The position numbers were made by a program, and so were the translations under genes. From Flavobacterium agricola (GTDB taxonomy: Bacteria > Bacteroidota > Bacteroidia > Flavobacteriales > Flavobacteriaceae), in contig NZ_CP081495.1 in NCBI RefSeq assembly GCF_025919725.1, forward strand, positions 1,426,001 through 1,490,000: 64,000 nt of DNA. The letters run 5' to 3'. The notes beneath the pieces are model-generated. The model was not told the DNA's origin. It did no database searches and saw nothing but the letters and a program-made list of their open reading frames with translations. Each line of letters starts with the position of its first letter. Position 1 is the first letter of the stretch. Shown here piece by piece: positions 18,305-25,293 of the stretch.

Positions 18305-18820
18305 TTACAAAATCTTTTCAAAAGCCATGCGCGCGCTCCCTCTAAAATAAACTTCGCCTACATACGTATAGCCTAACTTTTTAAACAAGGCCAACATTGG
18401 AGCATTGTCAAAATTGGTATCTACTTTAATACTTTTAATCCCTTTTTCGGTAGCAATACGTTCGGCTTGTTGCAGCATCCAAGTAGCTAATCCTTTTATT
18501 TTAGGGGTTTGTGTTACAGCCATACGGTGTATAACCAAATACGGTTGGTTTTGGGTTAACCAGCCGGTAGGTAAAGCCTCGTAAGCCGGTTCTGGTCGGG
18601 CCGATAGCACTTGGTAGGCAACAACCGTACCTTCGGTATTGGTAACCACATAGCCTTCGGCTTGGGCAATGTCGGTACGCACCACATCTAAATTGGGGTA
18701 GCCGTCTTGCCACTGCGTACTGCCCTCTTGTTTGCGTTTGGCAATGCCTTGTTGTAAAATAGCCCAAACGGCTTCGTCCTGATTGGGTTGTGCTAAAGTT
18801 AGGGTGTAATCTAAATGCAT
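18305..18820 (-). CDS. GNAT family N-acetyltransferase
   Basis: 171 residues with the GNAT fold. The region VIHRMAVTQTPKIKGLATWM forms beta-4 and the acetyl-CoA-binding loop; the usual Q/RxxGxG/A appears as KIKGLA. It is followed by ERIATEKGIKSIKVDTN and the PMLALFKKLGYTYVGEV signature of motif B. The acetyl acceptor cannot be told from sequence. It is a single gene, convergent with the DUF1801/YdeI gene. Confidence 0.88.
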   Translation of the reverse strand: MHLDYTLTLAQPNQDEAVWAILQQGIAKRKQEGSTQWQDGYPNLDVVRTDIAQAEGYVVTNTEGTVVAYQVLSARPEPAYEALPTGWLTQNQPYLVIHRMAVTQTPKIKGLATWMLQQAERIATEKGIKSIKVDTNFDNAPMLALFKKLGYTYVGEVYFRGSARMAFEKIL

Positions 18821-18886
18821 TATTTTAAGTTTTTTTACAATAAATTAACAATCAACACGTTAATACCTTGTATTTATTTTAGTTAT

Positions 18887-18944
18887 AAGCCGAAAAGGTT
18901 TATTTTATTGGGAAACCCGTAATGCCTATTCGGCTTTTTTTTTT
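18887..18944 (+). terminator. Orphan terminator-like structure, possible small RNA 3' end
   Basis: Arms AAGCCGAA (18887-18894) and TTCGGCTT (18929-18936), ending in ten Ts. A nested GGTTT/AAACC pair lies within the loop. No plus-strand gene precedes it. Confidence 0.55.
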
Positions 18945-18949
18945 GTTTT

Positions 18950-18970
18950 ACAAACGCAAGTTTGTTTTTT
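18950..18970 (+). terminator. Short GCAA-tetraloop hairpin followed by Ts
   Basis: ACAAAC and GTTTGT arms close a GNRA-type GCAA loop, followed by a T-run. The stem is only six mostly A-T pairs, so it is weak as a terminator on its own. Confidence 0.35.
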
Positions 18971-19042
18971 CTAACCCTTGTAAACCGGATAAAGAAAAAA
19001 ATTAAAAAGTTAGTTTGTTTTAAAGGTTTATTAAATTCAGTC

Positions 19043-19074
19043 ACGCTTCGATACCTTAAGTCGGAGCGTTTTTT
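19043..19074 (+). terminator. Second orphan terminator-like hairpin
   Basis: Arms ACGCTTCGA (19043-19051) and TCGGAGCGT (19061-19069), nine pairs with one G-U, followed by six Ts. No annotated plus-strand gene lies upstream of it. Confidence 0.55.
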
Positions 19075-19137
19075 ACTACCAGCCGTTAGCACGTAGTAAC
19101 AAGCTTAAATGTACTATTTTTTAACTAAAAGCTATAC

Positions 19138-19159
19138 CCTAAACTTTTAAAAGTTTAGG
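19138..19159. promoter_or_regulatory. 22-bp perfect palindrome upstream of the HU-related gene
   Basis: The half CCTAAACTTTT is followed directly by its exact complement, ending 29 bp before the ATG at 19189. It could be an operator for a dimeric regulator or for the HU-related protein itself, or a leader hairpin. It has no T-tract, so it is unlikely to be a terminator. Confidence 0.45.
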
Positions 19160-19188
19160 CAGTAATATTAATCCAAATCCATAAAATT

Positions 19189-19575
19189 ATGTCTATTAAA
19201 TTTAATGTTGTAGAAAAACCGCAACCAGGAGTAGTAGGTGGCGGTGTAAAAAAATGGTATGCAAGCGTAAAAGCAGATGGTGAAGTATCTATCGATGAAT
19301 TAACTAAAGAAATCGAAAAATTTTCGGCACTTTCAGAAGCCGATATCCGTGGCGTAATCATAGCGCTTGAAAACGTTATTGTAAACCAAATTGTAAACGG
19401 AAAAATTGTACGTTTAGACAAGTTAGGTAGTTTTTACCCAAGCCTATCGAGTGAGGGGGCAGCTACCGAAGCTGATTTTAACGCAAGTTTAATTAAAGCT
19501 GCAAAAATGAATTACCGACCAGGCACACGTATTGCCGATGCTTTAAAAACAGCTAAATTTCAAAAAAGAAAATAA
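19189..19575 (+). CDS. HU-related DNA-binding protein (HU-HIG type)
   Basis: 128 residues, longer than classical HU (about 90), of the Bacteroidota 'histone-like, putative' type. The N-terminal strand region (PGVVGGGVKKWYASVKADGE) is followed by the HU core with IALENVIVNQIVNGKIVRLD and LGSFYPSLSSEG. The basic end is KMNYRPGTRIADALKTAKFQ. These proteins bind DNA and probably shape the nucleoid. It is a single gene with a palindrome upstream and a strong hairpin downstream. Confidence 0.88.
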   Translation: MSIKFNVVEKPQPGVVGGGVKKWYASVKADGEVSIDELTKEIEKFSALSEADIRGVIIALENVIVNQIVNGKIVRLDKLGSFYPSLSSEGAATEADFNASLIKAAKMNYRPGTRIADALKTAKFQKRK

Positions 19576-19587
19576 ATTAATTAAATC

Positions 19588-19628
19588 AAGCCTCTTGTTT
19601 AGCAACAAGAGGCTTCTAGTTTGTTTAT
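19588..19628 (+). terminator. Terminator of the HU-related gene
   Basis: Twelve-pair stem: AAGCCTCTTGTT (19588-19599) with AACAAGAGGCTT (19604-19615), TAGC loop. The T-tract after it is interrupted (CTAGTTTGTTTAT). Confidence 0.75.
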
Positions 19629-19629
19629 A

Positions 19630-19667
19630 AGAAGCTTCTCATCGATTGACGAGAAGCTTCTCGTTTT
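19630..19667 (+). repeat. Second hairpin in tandem with the HU-related terminator
   Basis: Arms AGAAGCTTCTC (19630-19640) and GAGAAGCTTCT (19651-19661) with a ten-base loop, followed by CGTTTTA. Each arm holds the palindrome GAAGCTTC, so alternative foldings exist. It may be a back-up terminator or part of a repeat element. Confidence 0.6.
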
Positions 19668-19679
19668 ACAAGTCGTAAC

Positions 19680-19729
19680 TTCGGCTCCACTCAGCCATCA
19701 ATTCAGCTCGGTAATTGAGCGGAGTCGAA
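19680..19729. repeat. REP-like imperfect inverted repeat
   Basis: TTCGGCTCCACTC (19680-19692) pairs with GAGCGGAGTCGAA (19717-19729), with two mismatches that can be tolerated as non-canonical pairs. An inner GCTC/GAGC pair sits in the loop. The 'GAGCGGAGTCGAA' motif is, from memory, a common scattered palindromic element in Flavobacteriaceae genomes. Only one copy occurs in this window. Confidence 0.5.
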
Positions 19730-19753
19730 ATCGGAAAAGTTGAAATTACTTTC

Positions 19754-19825
19754 TTATTTATTCTCGCAATGTGTATCGTTCATACATTCTGCGAGTTTTT
19801 TTAATTCTTCGGGCATGTTATTCAT
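19754..19825 (-). CDS. Possible 23-residue peptide or remnant coding fragment
   Basis: The ATG at 19825 opens a 23-codon frame rich in charged residues and with two Cys: MNNMPEELKKLAEC, then MNDTHCENK and stop. The open frame extends ten more codons upstream (DWGIKKKAL) without a start. It looks more protein-like than random AT-rich sequence and could be the tail of a decayed gene. Part of it overlaps the hairpin at 19763-19802, so the composition may simply reflect that structure. Confidence 0.2.
   Translation of the reverse strand: MNNMPEELKKLAECMNDTHCENK
19763..19802 (+). terminator. Terminator-like hairpin
   Basis: CTCGCA (19763-19768) pairs with TGCGAG (19790-19795). An inner ATGT-TAT/ATACAT helix extends the stem, and seven Ts follow. 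It acts on plus-strand transcripts, perhaps read-through from the HU-related gene. Confidence 0.5.
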
Positions 19826-19885
19826 CAAGGCTTTTTTCTTTTTTATCCCCCAATCTTACATATGTTTAGCCATATAAGTTCAAAC

Positions 19886-19921
19886 AAAAATCCCTTTTAC
19901 TTGGTAGTAAAAGGGATTTTT
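19886..19921. terminator. Terminator for the GreA-like gene
   Basis: Arms AAAAATCCCTTTTAC (19886-19900) and GTAAAAGGGATTTTT (19907-19921). On the minus strand it lies directly after the GreA-like stop and ends in a T-run; it is symmetrical enough to work in both directions. Confidence 0.88.
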
Positions 19922-19929
19922 ATAGGTTG

Positions 19930-20304
19930 TTATAAAGCAGCAACTTCTAAAATTTGATAGGTTGTTGTACCCTCGTTAGTAGGCCATTCTACCGTTTCGC
20001 CAACGGCTTTACCTACGGTAGCTAAACCAATATCAGATAGAATAGAGTAACGCTTTTTAGTAACCTTAGCACGCGCAGGGCCAACTAAAGCCAGTTCTAA
20101 CTCCTCGTTAGCTGTAACGTTTTTTACTTTTACCTTACGGTCTACAGTTACCACGTTTTCTGGTAGTTCTTTACGTACTACTTGTGTAGCGTGGCGTAGG
20201 TTGTCGGTTAAAAGATCTTCTTGTTCTTTAGATACTTTTTTTCTTCTTACGTGATCTTTAATCAGGTCGTAAACCCCTGTTGTTAAAATCAATGGTGTTG
20301 ACAT
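19930..20304 (-). CDS. GreA/GreB-family transcription elongation factor-like protein
   Basis: 124 residues from the ATG at 20304; the longer frame uses a TTG at 20334 and adds only ten residues, so I prefer the ATG. The C-terminal half (DRKVKVKNVTANEELELALV, then SILSDIGLATVGKAVGETVE) is the GreA/GreB FKBP-like domain that docks on RNA polymerase. The N-terminal part is much shorter than the GreA coiled coil, as in Rnk-like proteins. It may therefore modulate polymerase without transcript cleavage, which is inference. Confidence 0.75.
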   Translation of the reverse strand: MSTPLILTTGVYDLIKDHVRRKKVSKEQEDLLTDNLRHATQVVRKELPENVVTVDRKVKVKNVTANEELELALVGPARAKVTKKRYSILSDIGLATVGKAVGETVEWPTNEGTTTYQILEVAAL

Positions 20305-20410
20305 AATGTGACATGGATTTAAGTTTTGCGGCAAGCAGCAGTACCAACTAAGTAGTGTGCCAGCTTAGCTAGCAAAACAGATTAATACTATTTTTGTTTT
20401 TATTTTATGT

Positions 20411-20438
20411 AAAAATGCCCTGTTTGAACGAAACAGGG
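20411..20438 (-). terminator. Terminator of the 37-codon small gene
   Basis: Arms CCCTGTTT and AAACAGGG (20418-20425 and 20431-20438) with a five-base loop, followed on the minus strand by CATTTTTAC. It begins one base after the small gene's stop codon. Confidence 0.65.
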
Positions 20439-20439
20439 A

Positions 20440-20553
20440 TTATTGCATGAACACTTTGGCGTGTTTTAAAAAACTATCGTCGTGCAGGTAAGCTAATGAT
20501 AACGCCAGCATTGCACGACCATAGGTTGCATTAAAGTAATGAAAGGTTATCAT
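20440..20553 (-). CDS. Candidate 37-residue small protein
   Basis: A 38-codon frame from the ATG at 20553 to TAA at 20440, coding MITFHYFNATYGRAMLALSL, then AYLHDDSFLKHAKVFMQ. It has a match to the full Bacteroidota promoter upstream (TTTG, 20 bp, TATACTTG) and an intrinsic hairpin right after the stop. The middle (AMLALSLAYL) is hydrophobic enough for membrane or amphipathic contact. No family is recognised. The arrangement of promoter, frame and terminator is the reason to call it; conservation is untested. Confidence 0.5.
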   Translation of the reverse strand: MITFHYFNATYGRAMLALSLAYLHDDSFLKHAKVFMQ

Positions 20554-20575
20554 ATTTATTTAAGTACTAGTTATA

Positions 20576-20607
20576 CAAGTATACTAAAGTTTACTGAGTA
20601 AAGCAAA
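20576..20607 (-). promoter_or_regulatory. Promoter of the 37-codon small gene
   Basis: On the minus strand: TTTG (20604-20607), a 20-bp spacer, then TATACTTG (20576-20583), one base off TAnnTTTG. The ATG lies 22 bp downstream. Confidence 0.5.
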
Positions 20608-20663
20608 TTTTAACCGGCACTTAACCTATGTAGCACGGTATTAAGAACAAGTTTAAAGGATAT

Positions 20664-20700
20664 AAAAAAACAACGCCAACCCTAGTTCGGGTTGGCGTTG
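20664..20700 (-). terminator. Terminator of icmF
   Basis: Twelve-pair perfect stem: CAACGCCAACCC (20671-20682) and GGGTTGGCGTTG (20689-20700), six-base loop. The plus-strand A-run at 20664-20670 gives a T-run on the minus-strand transcript. Confidence 0.92.
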
Positions 20701-20724
20701 CTTATATATTGGGTTGTAAAAGGT

Positions 20725-22866
20725 TTACATGTTGCGGCGGTACTGCCCTCCTACCTCAAACAAGGCCGAAGTAATTTGCCCTAACGAGCAAACTTTGGTA
20801 GCCTCCATCAACACTTCAAAAATATTTTGATTGTTGATGGCTGCGTTTTGTAAAGCTTCTAAACTTTGTTCGGTTACAGCAGCATTACGGGCATTTAAAC
20901 CTTCTTTGGTTTTAATTTGGAATTGTTTTTCCTCTTCTGTTGCACGAATAACTTCTGCCGGAACAACCGTTTTTGAACCTGTTGAACTTAAGAAGGTATT
21001 TACACCAATGATTGGAAAACGTCCGTCGTGTTTTAACGTTTCGTAATACAACGATTCTTCTTGAATTTTAGAACGTTGGTACATGGTTTCCATGGCACCT
21101 AAAACGCCACCACGTTCTGTAATTCTATCAAACTCGGCTAAAACAGCTTCTTCTACTAAATCGGTTAATTCTTCAATAATAAACGATCCTTGAATTGGGT
21201 TTTCGTTTTTCGCTAAACCTAATTCTTTGTTGATGATTAACTGAATAGCCATGGCTCTACGAACCGATTCTTCTGTTGGCGTAGTAATTGCCTCATCATA
21301 TGCATTGGTATGCAACGAGTTACAGTTGTCGTAAATTGCATATAACGCTTGTAGCGTGGTACGAATATCGTTAAAATCAATTTCTTGTGCGTGTAACGAA
21401 CGCCCAGATGTTTGAATGTGGTATTTTAACATTTGCGCACGCTCGTTAGCTCCGTATTTGTATTTAAGCGCTTTAGCCCAAATTTTACGTGCCACACGAC
21501 CAATTACCGAATATTCAGGATCGATTCCGTTTGAGAAAAAGAACGATAAGTTTGGCCCAAATGCATTAATATCCATACCACGAGATAAGTAATATTCTAC
21601 ATAAGTAAATCCGTTAGCTAATGTAAAAGCCAATTGCGTAACCGGATTTGCTCCTGCCTCAGCAATATGATAGCCTGAAATAGAAACCGAATAGAAATTA
21701 CGTACGTTATGGTTAATAAAATATTCTTGCACGTCGCCCATTAAACGTAAAGCAAATTCTGTTGAGAAAATACAGGTATTTTGCGCCTGATCTTCTTTTA
21801 AAATATCTGCCTGAACCGTTCCACGAACTTGTGCTAATGTATTTTTCTTAATTTCTGCATACACATCGGCTGGTAAAACCTCATCACCGGTTACGCCCAA
21901 AAGCATCAATCCTAAACCGTCATTTCCTTCTGGTAATTCTCCGTTATAACGCGGACGTTCGGCACCTTTCGCTTTGTAAATCGCTTCAATCTTAGCTTCT
22001 ACCTCTGCTTCTAAACCGTTTTCTTTAATATATTTTTCACAATTCTGATCAATTGCAGCATTCATAAAGAAACCTAACAACATTGGTGCTGGCCCGTTAA
22101 TAGTCATCGAAACCGATGTCATGGCATGCGATAAATCAAAACCTGAATACAGCTTTTTCGCATCATCTAAACAACAAATAGAAACTCCGGCATTACCAAT
22201 TTTACCGTAAATATCTGGTCGATGTCCTGGGTCGTTTCCGTATAACGTTACCGAGTCAAAAGCAGTTGATAAACGTTTTGCTGGCATACCTTTAGAAACG
22301 TAGTGAAAACGGCGGTTGGTACGCTCTGGTCCACCTTCACCGGCAAACATACGCGTTGGATCTTCTCCTTCGCGTTTAAATGGATATAAACCTGATGTAA
22401 ATGGGAATTCTCCCGGAACGTTTTCTTGTAAAACCCAACGTAAAATATCGCCCCAAGCTTCGTACTTTGGTAAAGCTATTTTAGGAATTTGTAAGTGCGA
22501 TAACGATTCTGAATGCGTTTGAATTTTAATTTCTTTATCGCGTACTTTAAATGAATAAACTGGGTTTTTGTATTTATTTACCTTTTCGTCCCAACCGGTA
22601 ATTACTTCCCAGTTGTACGGATCTAAATCGCGTTTTAACTTATCAAACTCAGCTAATAAAACTTTGGCTAATTCTGCATTGTTTGTACCTACCAACTCAA
22701 TACCGTGTTGGGTTAAGGTTGGCGCTTGGCCCGTTAAAGTTTCTAGCGTTTTATAAAAACCGTATAATTTTTGAGCTACTTCTTTTTGTGCTATTCCTTT
22801 AGCATCGTACGCGGTTATTCTCTGCAATTTCAGATAAATAACGCGTACGCGATGGCGGAATAACAA
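20725..22866 (-). CDS. icmF: Fused isobutyryl-CoA mutase IcmF, C-terminal part (mutase domain; downstream of a frameshift)
   Basis: The open frame is 713 codons, but family-like sequence begins only at codon 19 or so (AYDAKGIAQKEVAQKLYGFY, from 22812). Earlier codons are an out-of-frame reading of the upstream domain. This part is the acyl-CoA mutase TIM barrel, with the NAGVSICCLDDAKKLYSGFD and TINGPAPMLLGFFMNA blocks and SISGYHIAEAGANP. Together with the next entry it makes an IcmF of about 1140 residues, the family length. IcmF interconverts isobutyryl-CoA and n-butyryl-CoA using adenosylcobalamin. The two parts join if two bases are added in the CG-rich stretch near 22810-22814. Confidence 0.88.
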   Translation of the reverse strand: MLFRHRVRVIYLKLQRITAYDAKGIAQKEVAQKLYGFYKTLETLTGQAPTLTQHGIELVGTNNAELAKVLLAEFDKLKRDLDPYNWEVITGWDEKVNKYKNPVYSFKVRDKEIKIQTHSESLSHLQIPKIALPKYEAWGDILRWVLQENVPGEFPFTSGLYPFKREGEDPTRMFAGEGGPERTNRRFHYVSKGMPAKRLSTAFDSVTLYGNDPGHRPDIYGKIGNAGVSICCLDDAKKLYSGFDLSHAMTSVSMTINGPAPMLLGFFMNAAIDQNCEKYIKENGLEAEVEAKIEAIYKAKGAERPRYNGELPEGNDGLGLMLLGVTGDEVLPADVYAEIKKNTLAQVRGTVQADILKEDQAQNTCIFSTEFALRLMGDVQEYFINHNVRNFYSVSISGYHIAEAGANPVTQLAFTLANGFTYVEYYLSRGMDINAFGPNLSFFFSNGIDPEYSVIGRVARKIWAKALKYKYGANERAQMLKYHIQTSGRSLHAQEIDFNDIRTTLQALYAIYDNCNSLHTNAYDEAITTPTEESVRRAMAIQLIINKELGLAKNENPIQGSFIIEELTDLVEEAVLAEFDRITERGGVLGAMETMYQRSKIQEESLYYETLKHDGRFPIIGVNTFLSSTGSKTVVPAEVIRATEEEKQFQIKTKEGLNARNAAVTEQSLEALQNAAINNQNIFEVLMEATKVCSLGQITSALFEVGGQYRRNM

Positions 22867-24142
22867 AAATTTTCTCGCTCATTTCTTTAGTAATGGTAAA
22901 GTTCGATTTTAAATCGGCTCCTGTTTTTTCAACCACCTTGTCCATAATTGCTTTGTACAATTGGTTGGTGCCCGGATCGTTAAACTGCGAAGCAATAGTA
23001 CCAAAAACCGGCATCGTTGCAGGATCTGCATCCCATAAATTATGGTTGCGTTGGTATTGTTTTTTTACGTCGCGCAAAGCATCAAGCGCTCCACGTTTAT
23101 CAAACTTATTAATAGCTACAATGTCAGCAAAATCTAACATATCAATTTTTTCTAATTGCGTAGCTGCACCAAATTCAGGCGTCATAATATATAACGAAGC
23201 GTCTGAATGGTCTAAAATTTCGGTATCTGACTGACCAATACCCGAAGTTTCTAATATAATTAAATCGTAATGTGCCGCTTTTAAAACCTGAAGCGCTTCT
23301 TCTACATATTTAGATAAAGCCAAGTTAGATTGACGCGTTGCTAACGAACGCATATAAACGCGTGGGTTGTTGATTGAATTCATACGAATACGGTCGCCCA
23401 ACAAAGCACCGCCCGTTTTCTTTTTCGATGGATCAACAGAAATTAATGCAATTGATTTTTCAGGGAAATCGATTAAAAAACGACGTACCAATTCATCTAC
23501 CATTGATGATTTTCCTGCACCACCCGTTCCGGTAATTCCTAAAACTGGCGTCGACTTATCGGCAACTTTGTTGTAATCAAACAGTTTTAAAAAATCTTCT
23601 TCACGGTTTTCTGCTAATGAAATTAAGCGCGAAATAGTAGTTACATCTTTATCTGCTAATGATTGATAAACATCTTTTCCTTCAGGTAATTCTAAATCTG
23701 GCGTGGCATAATCCGATTTTTCTACCATATCGTTAATCATGCCTTGTAAGCCCATTTCTCGACCATCATCTGGCGAGTAAATGCGCGTAATACCATAATC
23801 CATTAGTTCTTTAATTTCTGATGGTAAAATTACACCGCCGCCGCCGCCAACAATACGAATATGTCCGGCACCTTTTTGGTTTAAAAGGTCGTACATGTAT
23901 TTAAAATATTCGTTATGTCCGCCTTGGTACGATGTCATGGCAATGGCATTGGCATCTTCTTGAATAGCAGTATTTACAACATCTTCTACTGATTTATCGT
24001 GACCCAAATGAATGACTTCACAACCGGTAGTTTGAATAATACGGCGCATAATATTAATGGCTGCATCGTGTCCATCAAATAAAGCAGCGGCTGTTACAAT
24101 ACGTACTTTATTTTGTGGTTTATAAGGTTGAGCTTGTTTCAT
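22799..24142 (-). CDS. icmF: Fused isobutyryl-CoA mutase IcmF, N-terminal part (B12 and G domains; ends early at a frameshift)
   Basis: 447 codons. Residues about 12-145 form the cobalamin-binding domain, with the DGHDAAI form of the DxHxxG motif; His25 is the expected lower cobalt ligand. Residues about 195-425 are a MeaB-like G domain with P-loop GTGGAGKS (205-212), the VDPSKKKTGGALLGDRIRM block and NKFDKRG base recognition. The sequence then follows the family through IPPSRTRYLSEIAENNR and breaks off into VRC-stop. The mutase domain continues directly in another frame (20725-22866). Either a true mutation or a sequencing error; a working enzyme would need both parts joined. Confidence 0.88.
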   Translation of the reverse strand: MKQAQPYKPQNKVRIVTAAALFDGHDAAINIMRRIIQTTGCEVIHLGHDKSVEDVVNTAIQEDANAIAMTSYQGGHNEYFKYMYDLLNQKGAGHIRIVGGGGGVILPSEIKELMDYGITRIYSPDDGREMGLQGMINDMVEKSDYATPDLELPEGKDVYQSLADKDVTTISRLISLAENREEDFLKLFDYNKVADKSTPVLGITGTGGAGKSSMVDELVRRFLIDFPEKSIALISVDPSKKKTGGALLGDRIRMNSINNPRVYMRSLATRQSNLALSKYVEEALQVLKAAHYDLIILETSGIGQSDTEILDHSDASLYIMTPEFGAATQLEKIDMLDFADIVAINKFDKRGALDALRDVKKQYQRNHNLWDADPATMPVFGTIASQFNDPGTNQLYKAIMDKVVEKTGADLKSNFTITKEMSEKIFVIPPSRTRYLSEIAENNRVRC

Positions 24143-24273
24143 ATGATTTGTTTGTTTTGTTTGTCAAATTATATGTAAATTAAATATTTATTTTTGTAGT
24201 TTCAAAGTATTCCAAAATTAAATATTCTGTATTGAAATAAACTTTTTATTAAATTTTTTATACAAATGTACAG

Positions 24274-25263
24274 ATGAGTAAGGAACAAATAAAATATTTG
24301 ACAAATTTACGGGCACTTGCAACGGTGCTTGTAATTGCTTTGCATGTTTGTGCAGATTACTTAGCTGATTTTCAGCAAGAAGCTTGGCAATGGGAATCTA
24401 TGAACTTGTTAGACAGCGCAACACGTATTTGTATTGGTTTATTTTTTATGATAACCGGGGCTTTACTCATCAACAAAAATATTGATTTAAAAGCATTTTT
24501 AAAAACCCGATTTACACGCATTTTATTTCCGTTTTTGTTTTGGACCGGCGTTTACGTAGCATTTGTTTATTGCATATCCGATCAATCTTTACCTGACCTA
24601 CTAAAACACAGCTTTTATTATGGCGCAGCGTACCATTTTTGGTACATTTATGTATTAATTGGTATTTACCTGTTTATACCCATAATCGCAGTTTTTGCAA
24701 CCCAAGCACAATCTCAAAAATTAATTTACTTTTTTGTTATTTGGACAATTTGGCTACTAAATAACATGTACTTTTTTAGAGATTTTTTACCCAACATCAA
24801 TTTAATATATTTTTCGGGCTATTTGGGTTACGTTGTTTTAGGTTATTATTTACATCGTACAACCTTCCGTCCAAAACTAAAAGTAGTACTTGCTTTTTTA
24901 TTGGTAAGTTATGTCATAACTTTTTTAGGAACGGCTATTGCAAGCACAGAAAATGAGCAGTTAGAAACTATTTTTTATCAATATTTAGATGTAAATGTGG
25001 TAATTATGACCGCAGCAACTTTTATGTTATTTAAATATTGGGTAACCCAAACAACGGTTTGGATTGCAACTTTTAGCCGTTATAGCTTTGGCATCTTTTT
25101 CATTCATCCCATTTTTATTTGGTTTCTTAACCATTATTCGGTTTCCTTTTCAAACCTTTGGTTGGTAGATGCGTTGGTAAAAACTTGTTGCGTAAGCTTA
25201 CTTAGCTTGGCGGCAATTTACTTATTAAACAAACTACCTAAAGGCAAATTGTATGTTGGATAA
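24274..25263 (+). CDS. Acyltransferase 3 family membrane protein
   Basis: 329 residues with about ten transmembrane helices, matching the Acyltransferase_3 (OafA/WecH-like) family. The N-terminal LTNLRALATVLVIALHVCAD carries the conserved Arg and the His of the active-site region. The RxR-like segment KTRFTRILFPFLFWTGVYV follows. Members add acetyl or other acyl groups to surface sugars or lipids; the target here is unknown. No polysaccharide genes lie nearby. It is divergent from icmF and followed by an RluA-family gene. Confidence 0.88.
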   Translation: MSKEQIKYLTNLRALATVLVIALHVCADYLADFQQEAWQWESMNLLDSATRICIGLFFMITGALLINKNIDLKAFLKTRFTRILFPFLFWTGVYVAFVYCISDQSLPDLLKHSFYYGAAYHFWYIYVLIGIYLFIPIIAVFATQAQSQKLIYFFVIWTIWLLNNMYFFRDFLPNINLIYFSGYLGYVVLGYYLHRTTFRPKLKVVLAFLLVSYVITFLGTAIASTENEQLETIFYQYLDVNVVIMTAATFMLFKYWVTQTTVWIATFSRYSFGIFFIHPIFIWFLNHYSVSFSNLWLVDALVKTCCVSLLSLAAIYLLNKLPKGKLYVG

Positions 25264-25269
25264 ATGTAG

Positions 25270-25277
25270 TATTTTTG
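25270..25277 (+). promoter_or_regulatory. Bacteroidota -7 promoter element for the RluA-family gene
   Basis: TATTTTTG matches TAnnTTTG, 16 bp before the ATG at 25294. The -33 element is not clear. Confidence 0.4.
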
Positions 25278-25293
25278 TGCAAAATTAAAATTC

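Larger units (their letters stand above)
18821..19188. other. 368-bp gene-free region with orphan hairpins
   Basis: The region holds no plausible protein gene, but it contains two plus-strand terminator-like hairpins (18887-18944 and 19043-19074), a GCAA-loop hairpin followed by Ts (18950-18970), and a 22-bp perfect palindrome (19138-19159). No plus-strand gene ends here, since the nearest upstream gene runs the other way. One or more small RNAs are the simplest reading. Confidence 0.5.
19576..19929. other. 354-bp gene-poor region rich in hairpins
   Basis: Between the HU-related gene and the convergent GreA-like gene lie five hairpins or inverted repeats in a row: 19588-19615, 19630-19661, 19680-19729, 19763-19802 and 19886-19921. 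A 23-codon minus-strand frame (19754-19825) is the only coding-like element. The density is far above that of other intergenic regions in the window. Confidence 0.6.
20305..20724. other. Intergenic region with a small gene
   Basis: This 420-bp stretch between the GreA-like gene and icmF holds the 37-codon gene at 20440-20553, with promoter and terminator, and the icmF terminator at 20664-20700. I see nothing else in it. Confidence 0.5.

Noticed and set aside
18501..18767. 88-codon minus-strand frame
   Set aside because: Overlaps the GNAT gene in another frame on the same strand; composition is rich in Arg, Cys and Pro and shows no domain.
22893..23234. 113-codon plus-strand frame
   Set aside because: Antisense to the G domain of icmF; a frame shadow.
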